Assembly (NCBI GenBank): GCA_019637155.1
Contig: JAHBWE010000012.1
Span: forward strand, 277,787 to 341,786
DNA from: Labilithrix sp.
GTDB taxonomy: Bacteria; Myxococcota_A; Polyangia; Polyangiales; Polyangiaceae
Length of the DNA stretch: 64,000 nucleotides
Direction: 5' to 3'
The notes beneath the pieces were generated by a model that was not told the origin of the DNA, ran no database searches, and saw only the letters and a list, made by a program, of their open reading frames with translations. A program made the position numbers and the translations under genes. Positions 26,164 to 34,638 of the stretch are shown here, piece by piece. Within the stretch, counting starts at the first letter, position 1, and each line of letters begins with the position of its first letter.

Positions 26164-28536
26164 GTGAATCCCGCGATGCCGCCGCCGCAAGGCTCGATCC
26201 TCCCGCAGGCCGCGCGCCCGAAGAAGCTCGAACGTCCGGTGACGTTCTTCGAGAAGGGCTGGGCGTGGGCGGGGCTCAGCGCGTTCATCGCGTTCCTCTT
26301 CTTCCTCATCGCCGGCTTCTTCGCGCTCGGCTTCCTCTCCGGCGTCGACGACCTCCGCTTCGGCCCCAACCTCCGCGGCTACACGTTCATCGGCATCGTG
26401 CTCGGCGTCGTCGCGCTCGGGTGGATGTTCCTCGCCGGCTGGTACCCGCTGCGGAAGCGCCGCAACGTGACCGGCGCCTCGATGATGACGTGGCTGTGGA
26501 TGCACGTCTGGTTCGGGTTCCTCGCCCTCTTCTGCGCGTTCCTCCACGCCGGCTCGGGCCTCGTCACGTTGACGATGACGAGCGGCAAGCTGCTCTTCTT
26601 GCTCCTCGCCGTCATCGTCCTCACGGGCGTGTTCTGGCGCCTCGCGTATTCGTTCATCCCGCCGCAGGCCGCCGCGCAGGTCCTCAACTACTCGCAGGAG
26701 GGCGCGAAGGACCGCGCCGAGCAGCTCGCGCTCGAGATCTCGAAGCTCACCGCCGGAAAATCGGAGGGGCTCTCCGCGCTGAAGGAGCTCCTCCTCCAGC
26801 GCGAGGTGCCGCCGCCGGAGCTGCATGCCCTCGCGCAGCGCATCCCTCCCGACGAGCACCGCCTCATCGACGAGCTCGTCCAGCTCGCGGCGAGCCGGCG
26901 GCGCGCCCTCGCGCGGCCGCCGCTCCAGGCCCGCTTCACCGCGCGGCTCCAGGGCTGGCGCAAGTGGCACGTCCCGATCGCGCTCGTCTTCTTCTTCGTC
27001 CTCGTCGTCCACCTCTTCGGCGCGTTCGACGTCCATCGCAAGGTCCTCCCCGTCGGCGTCGCGACCGAGGGCCCGCTCGCGGCGTTCCGTCCGTCCTCCG
27101 ACTGCCGGCAGTGCCACACGCAGATCTACGACGCGTGGGCGGACTCGATGCACGCGCACGCGCTGACGAGCCCGATCACGGTCATCCAGAACAACCTCGA
27201 CATGAACCACGGCCTCGGGAAGCTCCCGGCCCCGGAGCCGCGCCGCATGTGCATCAACTGCCACGGCCCCGCGGTCGCGGCGATGACGGACGGCTTCACC
27301 CTCCCGCTCGGCGTGGAGCGCGCGAAGGAAGGGGTGGAGTGCGTCTCGTGCCATCAGCTCACGGAGGCGGTGACCCCCGGCGGCGGCGCCTTCCCGAGCG
27401 TCTACAACGTGAAGCTGCAGCGCGGCGACGTCTACTTCGGGAACCTCGACGGCCCGGTCGGCAACGCGTACCACCGCAGCCAGAAGAACGACCTCTTCGA
27501 GAAGCCGGAGCGGCTCTGCGCGACCTGCCACATGGTGAACCTCGACAAGGACAAGGACGGCCGCATCACGAAGGGCGTCGATCTCGTGCTCCAGACGACG
27601 GTCGACGAGTATCGCGAGTACCAGAACAAGGGCGGCCGGGACACGTGCGTCGGCTGCCACATGCCGGTCATCCCCGGCGCGACCGAAGCGGCGAACGGCG
27701 CGGTCGCGCCTTTCCTCCAGGACTACACGCCGCCGCCGCGCACGATCCACGATCACTCGTTCGTCGGCGTGGACTACCCGCTCGACGAGGTCGCGAAGCG
27801 CGATCCGCAGAAGGTGAAGCGCGCGGCGCTCCTCAAGACGGCGGCGCTCTTCTCGATCGAGTCGCAGGCGGTGCTGCGCGACGTCTTCCAGCTCCGCCTC
27901 GCGATCGAGAACCAGAGCGGCCACAACCTGCCGACCGGCTTCGCGTTCGCGCGCCAGATGTGGATCGAGCTCGTGGTGAAGGACGGCATCAACACGGTCT
28001 TCTCGTCGGGTCTCCTCCGCGCGCCGACCGACGACCTCTGCGACGCGGGCACGTTCGGCGACCTCAAGAACCCGCTCCGCGGCTTCGTCGTCGGCTGCAC
28101 GGAGGTCGATCGCCAGCTCGTGAACATCCAGCTCAAGCTGGTCGATCAGATCGCGACGAAGAAGGACAACTTCGGCCGCAACGTCGTCGACGAGGGCGGC
28201 GAGAACGTCCTCATCCAGTCGCCGATCGCGACGGGCGAGACCTACCTCCAGGAGCCCGGCGCCGGCGGCGTCGCGCGCGAGCGCCCGATCGACGGCGCGA
28301 ACATGGGCCCGCTCCGCCCCCAACAACGCCGCTCGTACACGTACACGATCCCGCTCCCACGAACGCTCCGCACCGGCACCTTCACCGCGCGCCTCCTCTT
28401 CCGAAACCTCCCCCCCTACTGGATCCGCGGCATGGCCCGCGAGCAGCCCCCCGGCTCACTCCCCCGCCTCGCCCCACTGATCCCGAACATCCAGACGGTG
28501 GAGATAGCCCGCGTCACAGGCGCGTTCGCGAAGTGA
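26164..28536 (+). CDS. Membrane diheme-b-like protein fused to pentaheme cytochrome c
   Basis: 790 residues. About five membrane spans lie in residues 34-292. Two of them carry His pairs spaced 14 apart, H114/H128 (MHVWFG...FLHAGSG) and H269/H283 (WHVPIA...VVHLFG), the H-x13-H spacing of bis-His b hemes. The C-terminal two-thirds has five CxxCH heme-c sites: CRQCH (314), CINCH (363), CVSCH (393), CATCH (452) and CVGCH (495), then a beta-rich tail. It would pass electrons between quinones and the periplasm. GTG 26164 begins 2 nt after the ferredoxin stop; ATG 26176 is an alternative. The b-heme assignment is inference from spacing. Confidence 0.85.
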   Translation: MNPAMPPPQGSILPQAARPKKLERPVTFFEKGWAWAGLSAFIAFLFFLIAGFFALGFLSGVDDLRFGPNLRGYTFIGIVLGVVALGWMFLAGWYPLRKRRNVTGASMMTWLWMHVWFGFLALFCAFLHAGSGLVTLTMTSGKLLFLLLAVIVLTGVFWRLAYSFIPPQAAAQVLNYSQEGAKDRAEQLALEISKLTAGKSEGLSALKELLLQREVPPPELHALAQRIPPDEHRLIDELVQLAASRRRALARPPLQARFTARLQGWRKWHVPIALVFFFVLVVHLFGAFDVHRKVLPVGVATEGPLAAFRPSSDCRQCHTQIYDAWADSMHAHALTSPITVIQNNLDMNHGLGKLPAPEPRRMCINCHGPAVAAMTDGFTLPLGVERAKEGVECVSCHQLTEAVTPGGGAFPSVYNVKLQRGDVYFGNLDGPVGNAYHRSQKNDLFEKPERLCATCHMVNLDKDKDGRITKGVDLVLQTTVDEYREYQNKGGRDTCVGCHMPVIPGATEAANGAVAPFLQDYTPPPRTIHDHSFVGVDYPLDEVAKRDPQKVKRAALLKTAALFSIESQAVLRDVFQLRLAIENQSGHNLPTGFAFARQMWIELVVKDGINTVFSSGLLRAPTDDLCDAGTFGDLKNPLRGFVVGCTEVDRQLVNIQLKLVDQIATKKDNFGRNVVDEGGENVLIQSPIATGETYLQEPGAGGVARERPIDGANMGPLRPQQRRSYTYTIPLPRTLRTGTFTARLLFRNLPPYWIRGMAREQPPGSLPRLAPLIPNIQTVEIARVTGAFAK

Positions 28537-28652
28537 AGTGCCGATGCCCCGCGGTAGATCCTCCGGGCACCATGTTCGGGCGCGTAACTAGCTGAGAACA
28601 ATACAGACCACCTTGACCCACATTGGGCACACGGCGTGCAGGCAGGGCGGCC

Positions 28653-29909
28653 ATGCGCTTTTCGGTGGCCTCGGTCGTTGCGGTGATTTCTCTGCTCGCG
28701 GTTGCTTGCGGTGATGAGGGACCGGCTTCGCCGAGCACCGGGGACGAGGACATCACGAGCAACCACGCCGACATCGTCGAGCTCGAATGGGAGGGCGAGG
28801 TCATCGCGCGCGCGGGGGAGCCGGCGAAGCAGGCGCTCGTCACGCAGCTCCAGTACCTCTCCGGTCACCTGAGCGCGGACGGCGACGCCGGCGCGCAGAC
28901 GCGGCTCGCGCAGCTTCTCGAAGCGAAAGAGACGCCGAGCGCGAACGGCACCAAGAAGATCGCGTACCGCGCGGCGGTGCCGGTCGCGTGGCCGAAGTCG
29001 TCGCGCGCGCCCGCGACCTATCCGCTCGTCCTCCCGCGCGACGTCTCCGCCCTCGCGCGCTTCAACGCGAAGTACGACGGCGCCTGCGGCGAGAGCCACT
29101 ACGGTCAGGACCGCTTCTGGTACGACTACAACCCGCGCGCCGCGGGCTGCAGGTTCGACGACGCCGACGTCCTTCGCGCGAACGCCACCGTCCGGCCGCA
29201 CCCGGGCACGACGCAGGGCCGCTACCCCGAATACGACAAGGTCTGGGCCGACGGCCGCCTCGACGTCCTCATGGTGAACGGCATCATCGGCGACGACAAC
29301 CGCTCCGACGAGAGCTACCGCGAGGTGGACACGATCCTCTCCTCGCTCGCGGGCTCGCTCGAGAGCACCCCCGAGAAGAAAGAAGCAGCCGCGACGCCGA
29401 GCATCCGCCGCGACGTCACGCTCACCGGCAAGCTCCGCGGCGGGCGCACCGTCTCCGTCCGCGCGCTCAACGTCCGCGAGGTCGAGACCTCCGGCCGCGA
29501 CTTCGACACCGTCTACGGACCCGCGAGCGCGAAGGCCGACGTCATCGTCTACAGCGGCCACTCCGGGCTCGGCCGCCACATCAAGAGCCTCCTCTCGCGG
29601 ATGGAAGTCGAGAAGGACCGCTACCAGCTCCTCTACCTCTACGGCTGCAACACGCTCGAGTACGTGAGCCCCGACATCTACGAGCGGAAGAGCGCGTCGA
29701 ACGGCAGCGCCGATCCGATCGGGACGAAGTTCCTCGACGTCATCTCCACCGCGCGCCCCGCCTACGGCGACAACGGCCGCTCCACCCTCGCGATCGTGCG
29801 GGCGATGATCGACGCGAAGCAGTCGTACAACGACCTCCTCGCGCGCGACTTCTCGAGCTCACACCTCACCGTCGTCTTCGGCGAGGAAGACAACACCTTC
29901 GAGCCGTAG
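28653..29909 (+). CDS. Hypothetical lipoprotein
   Basis: 418 residues, not recognised. Lipoprotein signal ends SLLAVAC. The mature part has YDGACGESHYGQDRFWYDYNPRAAGC (abridged: two Cys flanking an aromatic patch) and a C-terminal alpha/beta region with VIVYSGHSGLGRHI and LLYLYGCNTLEYV, which recalls caspase-like/CHAT folds where a His follows a strand and a Cys follows the next. This could be a peptidase-like protein, but that is only pattern resemblance. ATG 28653 is set by the signal peptide. TTGACC (28613-28618) upstream could be a -35. Confidence 0.65.
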   Translation: MRFSVASVVAVISLLAVACGDEGPASPSTGDEDITSNHADIVELEWEGEVIARAGEPAKQALVTQLQYLSGHLSADGDAGAQTRLAQLLEAKETPSANGTKKIAYRAAVPVAWPKSSRAPATYPLVLPRDVSALARFNAKYDGACGESHYGQDRFWYDYNPRAAGCRFDDADVLRANATVRPHPGTTQGRYPEYDKVWADGRLDVLMVNGIIGDDNRSDESYREVDTILSSLAGSLESTPEKKEAAATPSIRRDVTLTGKLRGGRTVSVRALNVREVETSGRDFDTVYGPASAKADVIVYSGHSGLGRHIKSLLSRMEVEKDRYQLLYLYGCNTLEYVSPDIYERKSASNGSADPIGTKFLDVISTARPAYGDNGRSTLAIVRAMIDAKQSYNDLLARDFSSSHLTVVFGEEDNTFEP

Positions 29910-29918
29910 CGACGCGGC

Positions 29919-31082
29919 TCACTTCGTCGCGCGCCACACGCGACCGCGATCGCGCTCGGTGAAGTAGATGCTCGTGCCGTCGTCGGTGAGACCCATCGGA
30001 CGCGAGAGGCCGGTCGCGAGCTGGACGAGGTCGGACCCGTCGCGCTTGTTCACGCGGACGACGAGGCCCGCCCTGTCGACCGTGATGTACGCGTACGTCG
30101 CGTCGACGACGATGGTGCCCCAGCGCACGTCCCCCACGAGCTTCACGTCGCTCCCGCCGTCCTTGGGTGTTCGGACCGCGTCCGTGTCGCTCGTCCAGTA
30201 GACCGCCTCGTCGTCGACGGTGAGGCGGCGGACGCGCGGCGCGGGGTGCCAGTCATCGTTTCGCTCGCCACCGTCGCGGAGCGCGCGGCCGATCGAGCCG
30301 CCCGCGCCGGGGCCGCCGCGGTTCGCCCAGTAGACGTGCGTCGCGTCGACCGCGATCCCCTCGACCTCCCTGCCCGCGTCCAGCGAGACGAGGTGGCCCA
30401 GCGTGCCCTCCGCCATCGCGCGGACGCCATGGTCGAGCGGACCTCGCGACGTGAAGTAGACGCCGCCGTCGCGCGTCGCCAGATCGAGCGTCGCCCCGCC
30501 TCCGTCCCAGACCTCGCGCCGAGCCTCGCGCCCGTTCTTCGGCAACATGAAGAGCGTCCTGTCGTCGATCGAGCTCACGACGAGGTCCGCGCCGAGGACG
30601 AGGACGTCGAACGAGTCTCGTGGCTCCGTGATCGCGACCGGCGGCTCCCCGCCGTTCTTCGAGAACGCGTACACCGCGCCGCTCCCGGCGCTCTGGTAGA
30701 CGTGCGACGTGACGAACACGCGCGACTCGTCCACCGCGATGTACCACGGCGCCGGGATGCCCTCCGCGATCGGGTACGGCATGCAGACCCCGGCGCGACA
30801 CTCGCCGCGCCCGCAGTCACGACCGCACCTGCCGCACGCGCGCGGGTTGGTCGGCGAAGGCTCGCACGTCGCCGGCGCGTCGGCCTCCACCTCGCCCGCG
30901 CCGTCCGGCGGCGGACGGGTGGGCGATCCTCCGCCGTCACGATCCTCCGCCCCCGCGTCCTGTCCGTCGAGAGCCGCGCCGACGAGCGAGAGACCACACG
31001 CCGCGGCGAGGCCCGCGCCGGCGAAGACCACGGCGAGCGCGAGCGCCCGCGTCCGAACGGTCCGAGATCGCATCGCATCCAT
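29919..31082 (-). CDS. Beta-propeller lipoprotein with Cys-rich N-terminal segment
   Basis: 387 residues. Lipoprotein signal (AGLAAAC), Asp/Pro-rich linker, a compact cysteine cluster (CGRCGRDCGRGECRAGVC), then repeated YWTD-like blades: WYIAVDESRVFVTS, LDLATRDGGVYFTS, EGIAVDATHVYWAN, RRLTVDDEAVYWTS, GTIVVDATYAYITV and MGLTDDGTSIYFTE. This six-blade pattern is common in myxobacterial surface proteins; the ligand is unknown. It is convergent with the preceding gene, 9 bp between stops. Confidence 0.8.
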   Translation of the reverse strand: MDAMRSRTVRTRALALAVVFAGAGLAAACGLSLVGAALDGQDAGAEDRDGGGSPTRPPPDGAGEVEADAPATCEPSPTNPRACGRCGRDCGRGECRAGVCMPYPIAEGIPAPWYIAVDESRVFVTSHVYQSAGSGAVYAFSKNGGEPPVAITEPRDSFDVLVLGADLVVSSIDDRTLFMLPKNGREARREVWDGGGATLDLATRDGGVYFTSRGPLDHGVRAMAEGTLGHLVSLDAGREVEGIAVDATHVYWANRGGPGAGGSIGRALRDGGERNDDWHPAPRVRRLTVDDEAVYWTSDTDAVRTPKDGGSDVKLVGDVRWGTIVVDATYAYITVDRAGLVVRVNKRDGSDLVQLATGLSRPMGLTDDGTSIYFTERDRGRVWRATK

Positions 31083-31124
31083 GTTCTCGCACGAAGTCGC
31101 CCGCGCGTCAGCGACTCCTCGAGG

Positions 31125-32405
31125 TCAGGCTTCGAGCTCGAGGGTCCGCGGCGCCTTCAGCGCGCCCTTCGCGTGGAACACGAGCGCGAGCTTGAAGATG
31201 CGGAGCCCTGCCTCCGCCGACGCGCGCGGCGCCTTCTTCGGGAAGAAGCGGGCGAGGACGTCGTAGCTCCCCGCCGGAACGACGAGGGGCTCCTCGTCCC
31301 CTCCCGCGACGCTCCGCAGCACGAGCGCGCCGCGAACGACGATCGGAAACGCGACCGCCTGCGCGACGCCGGCGAGGCTCGTCTCGGGCTTCGCCGCCGG
31401 CGCGATCACCACCTCCACGTCGACGTAGTCGGTCTCGCTCGGCGTCGCGATCGCGACCATCGTCTCGAAGAGCGACATGCCGGCCTTCGCGTCGCCCCGC
31501 TTCTGGAAGTAGACCTGCGCCTTCTCGGCCTTGCTGAGCGCGGCCGGCTCGAGGTGGACCTGCGAATACGAGCACGACACGCGACGCTTCTGGATCTTCG
31601 GGATCTTCGCGCTCGCCTTCGTCGTCGCCTTCGTCTCGCCGAGCGCGGCGTCGATCGAGCCGAGCGCGGCATCGACGTCCGCGGGCGAGAGGCCGCTCGC
31701 GTCGCGGAGGGCTCCCTTCGCGATCCGCGCGGCGACGGCGGGGAAACACAGCGCCGTCTCGAGGAGGAAGCGCTCCTCGACGAAGCGGCGGGCGTGCTTC
31801 TCGAGCCACGGTCGGGCCAACGCGTCCGCTCCGCTGCGATGGGCGAGCTCCATCGCGAGCGCGAGCTCGTCCCCCGATCCCACGAGAGGATCGCGCGGCC
31901 CGAGCGCCTCGAGGTAGGCGTCGAGCTGCGCGAACGCCTCGCGCTCCGCGCCCTCACGCGCGAGGCACTGGACCCAGCGCCAGCGCTCGATCCAGTGCGC
32001 GCGCTCCTTCGGGCTCGTCTTCCGCCACCGGTCGGTGGGCGGCGCGTGATCGAACGCGTCGCACGTGACCCGCTCGTGGATCATCGCCGCGTTCGCCGCG
32101 ACCCGCGCGGCGAGCGAAGGCACCTCACCGCGCGGCGGCCCGAAGTACGGCAGCCCGCGCGTCACGTCGCCGAGCCCGGCGGCGGCGCAGAAGCCGTCGA
32201 TCGCCTGCGTCGAGAGCGCGCTCGCGACCTTCTCCGGCGCCGGCGTGCGCGCGCCGTACATCCACCCGAGGACGCGCTTCACGCGCGGGACGTCGCCGGT
32301 CGCCGCGACGAGGAGGAAGACGCGGAAGAGCGGCGGATGGAGCTTGTGCGGCGGCGTCTTCGCGATCTCGGCGGCGGCGCGCGCGAGCTCCTTCTTGGCT
32401 GTCAT
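31125..32405 (-). CDS. Hypothetical cytoplasmic protein
   Basis: 426 residues, no family recognised. No signal peptide or membrane segment. The N-terminal ~280 residues are all-helical, HEAT/TPR-like (FRVFLLVAATGDVPRVKRVLGWMYG, ALAMELAHRSGADALARPWLE). The C-terminal ~140 are beta-rich (SYSQVHLEPAAL, TDYVDVEVVIAPAA, LRIFKLALVFHAKG). Its start lies 29 bp from the divergent small HTH gene, so a shared control region is likely. Confidence 0.6.
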   Translation of the reverse strand: MTAKKELARAAAEIAKTPPHKLHPPLFRVFLLVAATGDVPRVKRVLGWMYGARTPAPEKVASALSTQAIDGFCAAAGLGDVTRGLPYFGPPRGEVPSLAARVAANAAMIHERVTCDAFDHAPPTDRWRKTSPKERAHWIERWRWVQCLAREGAEREAFAQLDAYLEALGPRDPLVGSGDELALAMELAHRSGADALARPWLEKHARRFVEERFLLETALCFPAVAARIAKGALRDASGLSPADVDAALGSIDAALGETKATTKASAKIPKIQKRRVSCSYSQVHLEPAALSKAEKAQVYFQKRGDAKAGMSLFETMVAIATPSETDYVDVEVVIAPAAKPETSLAGVAQAVAFPIVVRGALVLRSVAGGDEEPLVVPAGSYDVLARFFPKKAPRASAEAGLRIFKLALVFHAKGALKAPRTLELEA

Positions 32406-32434
32406 CGGCGCGCGCTCCGCCTAACGTGCGGTCC

Positions 32435-32797
32435 ATGGGGACACGAACCGATCCGCACGCGCTGGCGCGCGCCGCGCGGCTCTCGCTCGTACCGGGCGTG
32501 ACGATGGCGGAGGTCACGCGTCGCACGGGCCTCTCCGCGAGCACGATCCGGCGCGCGCGAAAGGGGCTCGCCCTCACGCGCGACGACCTCCTCCTCGCCG
32601 CGCTCACCGAGAACGGCGCGCGCGGCGAAGGTCCGCTCACCGACGGCAGGCTCGCCGGGCTCGCGTCGTGGCTCGACTACGTGAACCACGACGGCAGCAC
32701 CGCCGCGAGCGTGCGCGACGACCTCACGCGCCTCGCCGAGGCCGGCCGGCTCGCGCTGGAGGGCGCCCGCTTCCGGCTGCTCGCGCCCTGGCCCTGA
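32435..32797 (+). CDS. Small helix-turn-helix protein
   Basis: 120 residues. A helix-turn-helix is visible at ~20-45 (TMAEVTRRTGLSASTIRRARKGL), followed by a helical region (TDGRLAGLASWLDYVNHDGSTAASVRDDL). It may be a small DNA-binding regulator, perhaps of the divergent neighbour 29 bp away. ATG 32435 has TAACGT 7 nt upstream (32422-32427) and no Shine-Dalgarno; an upstream GTG at 32426 would overlap that box. Confidence 0.6.
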   Translation: MGTRTDPHALARAARLSLVPGVTMAEVTRRTGLSASTIRRARKGLALTRDDLLLAALTENGARGEGPLTDGRLAGLASWLDYVNHDGSTAASVRDDLTRLAEAGRLALEGARFRLLAPWP

Positions 32798-32850
32798 TCG
32801 TCGCGCGCGAAGAGGCATGACCGCGAGTGTCGCCCTCGCGGACGTAGGCT

Positions 32851-32884
32851 GTAAATCCCGCGCGTATTTACGAATTAGGTAAAT
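32851..32884. promoter_or_regulatory. AT-rich control region with three GTAAAT half-sites
   Basis: GTAAAT at 32851-32856, its inverse ATTTAC at 32866-32871, and GTAAAT again at 32879-32884, in a locally AT-rich patch of an otherwise ~70% G+C sequence. It lies 72-105 bp before the ATG of the secreted protein gene. Probable operator/promoter. Confidence 0.45.
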
Positions 32885-32942
32885 AAGAATTCCCTGAATC
32901 GCGTTTTCACGGGACTCGTCTCTGGTGAACATACGAGCCACC

Positions 32943-32948
32943 GGAGGG
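32943..32948 (+). promoter_or_regulatory. Strong Shine-Dalgarno (GGAGGG)
   Basis: GGAGGG 7 nt before ATG 32956. Canonical sites like this are uncommon in the window, so the gene probably has a leadered transcript. Confidence 0.7.
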
Positions 32949-32955
32949 AATCACG

Positions 32956-33741
32956 ATGAAGTCGCGTTGGATGTGCGGTGCCCTGGCGTTCGCGTGCGTG
33001 TGCGCCGCCTCCTTCTCCGTCGACGCTGCGCCGACGCCGGGCCCTGCGCCCGCCCCCGCCAAGCCCGTGCTCACGCCGAGGGCCGACACCGCCTTCAACG
33101 TAGTCTTCGAGGTGCCGGCGCAGAACAGCACGATGTTCTCGCCGTCGGCGATCTCCGCGAAGCTCCACATCACGCTCCCGAAGAGCGCGTCGCCGAACAC
33201 GTGCCGGCCGGTCGTCATCGCGGAGGTGAACGGCGTCGCGATCGGCGAGGACACCGTCGGGACGACGGGCGCTTCCTACGTCGAGGGCGACTCCACGCGC
33301 TACGAGCGCAGCATCTCCTATCCCCAACCGTGGGCGCCGCCGAAGTGGAAGGCCGACACCTACAAGATCAGCTTCCGGCTGAAGGAGCAGAAGGACGGCT
33401 GCCGCGCCATGCCGTCGAAGGCGGCCGCGCTCACCGTCGCGCGCGCGCCGATGGGCCTCACGTTCGGGGCGCTCCCCGCGGCGGCGGCAAAGGGCAAGCC
33501 GCTCACCTTCACCGCGGAGACGAAGCTGCTCAACGGAGGGACGCCGGTCGCCGGCCGCAGCGTCAGCGCGTCGGTGTGCGGCGTCGCCTGGCCCGCGGCG
33601 ACCACCGACGCCTCCGGCAAGGTCACCTTCAGCGGCACCGTACACGCGAGCTGCCCGGCGAATCCCTACTCCATCTCGGTGCGGCTACAACCCGACGACG
33701 TCTACGGCGGCGCCTATACCGAGAAGACGGTCTCGCAATAA
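32956..33741 (+). CDS. Secreted protein, probably beta-sandwich, unknown function
   Basis: 261 residues. Signal peptide MKSRWMCGALAFACVCAASF, cleavage near VDAAP, then a Pro-rich spacer and two beta domains: the first (~45-150) with a Cys pair and aromatic strands (TYKISFRLKEQKDGC), the second (~155-255) resembling an immunoglobulin-like domain (KPLTFTAETKLLNGGTPVAGRSV abbreviated, GKVTFSGTVHASC). No enzyme motif. The AT-rich control region, repeated half-sites and strong Shine-Dalgarno suggest inducible high expression. Confidence 0.7.
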   Translation: MKSRWMCGALAFACVCAASFSVDAAPTPGPAPAPAKPVLTPRADTAFNVVFEVPAQNSTMFSPSAISAKLHITLPKSASPNTCRPVVIAEVNGVAIGEDTVGTTGASYVEGDSTRYERSISYPQPWAPPKWKADTYKISFRLKEQKDGCRAMPSKAAALTVARAPMGLTFGALPAAAAKGKPLTFTAETKLLNGGTPVAGRSVSASVCGVAWPAATTDASGKVTFSGTVHASCPANPYSISVRLQPDDVYGGAYTEKTVSQ

Positions 33742-33753
33742 CCACGTCGAGCC

Positions 33754-33759
33754 TATCCT
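33754..33759 (+). promoter_or_regulatory. Putative leaderless -10 box of the LuxR-type gene
   Basis: TATCCT 6 nt upstream of GTG 33766; no Shine-Dalgarno. Confidence 0.4.
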
Positions 33760-33765
33760 CGAGCG

Positions 33766-34635
33766 GTGCGACGCGATCGGCGGCTGGGGGAGGTGGCGGC
33801 GGTGGCATTCGACGACCTCGTCGTGGACGAGACGAGCTGGCTCTCCAGCGTCGCGCACGCGCTCGAGGATCAGTGCGGTGAAGGCTACGGCTGCATCGCG
33901 GCGGCGTACGCGCCGACGTCGCGCTCGATCGGCTTCGACGCGATGATCGGCGCGGGGGTACGGACGGACATCGACGCGCGCGGCGTCTTCGCCGGGACCG
34001 TCGCCGCGCCGCCGGAGATGACCCGCCGCGTCTACGCGGAGGTCCAGTGCGAGACGACGTCGGGCCTCGGCGTGGTGTGCGAGCGGAACTTCCAGGAGCG
34101 CGTGTTCGACTGGGGCGTCCGCGACGCGGTCTGCGTCAACGCGCAGCGCGAGGTCCATCGCGGCGCCGCGTTCCTGCTGCTGCACCCGCGACGGCGCCGC
34201 CTGCGCATGGGCGAGCGCCGCTGGCTCGAAGACCTCGCCGCGCTCCTGCGGATCGCGATTCGCCGGCGCGCGATCGCCCGACCCACGCTCGCCGCGCCTC
34301 CGTCACGGACCGCGCCGCTCCTCACCGGGACGCGATCGCCCGACGAGCGCCGGCGCCTCCATCGCGCCGGCTTCGAGCCGATCCGCGAGCTCGAGGAGGA
34401 TGGGCGGCGGCGGCTCGTCGTGGAGCCGATCGCGGTCGGCCCGCTCGCGGTGCTGTCGACGCGCGAGCGGGCGGCGGTGCTCGCGCTCCCGACGACGACG
34501 AGCAACAAGGAGATCGCGGCGCTGCTCGGGACGAGCGCGTCGACGATCGGCGTCCTCCTCCACCGCGCCGCGACGAAGCTCGGCGTGAGGCATCGCGAAG
34601 AGCTCGTCGCCCTCGCGTCGGCGCCCCCCGACTGA
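33766..34635 (+). CDS. LuxR-family transcriptional regulator
   Basis: 289 residues. C-terminal GerE/LuxR helix-turn-helix at ~225-285: LSTRERAAVLALPTTTSNKEIAALLGTS... with VLLHRAATKLGVRHREELV. The N-terminal ~180 residues form an alpha/beta sensor-like region (FDDLVVDETSWLSSVAHALED, CVNAQREVHRGAAFLLLHP) not assignable to GAF or receiver with confidence; no phosphorylation Asp set is seen. It may respond to a small ligand. It ends 3 bp from the convergent histidine kinase gene. Confidence 0.78.
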   Translation: MRRDRRLGEVAAVAFDDLVVDETSWLSSVAHALEDQCGEGYGCIAAAYAPTSRSIGFDAMIGAGVRTDIDARGVFAGTVAAPPEMTRRVYAEVQCETTSGLGVVCERNFQERVFDWGVRDAVCVNAQREVHRGAAFLLLHPRRRRLRMGERRWLEDLAALLRIAIRRRAIARPTLAAPPSRTAPLLTGTRSPDERRRLHRAGFEPIRELEEDGRRRLVVEPIAVGPLAVLSTRERAAVLALPTTTSNKEIAALLGTSASTIGVLLHRAATKLGVRHREELVALASAPPD

Positions 34636-34638
34636 GCC

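Noticed and set aside
28537..28652. tRNA- or riboswitch-like folding in the gap after the cytochrome gene
   Set aside because: No T-loop, acceptor stem or known aptamer motif could be found by eye.
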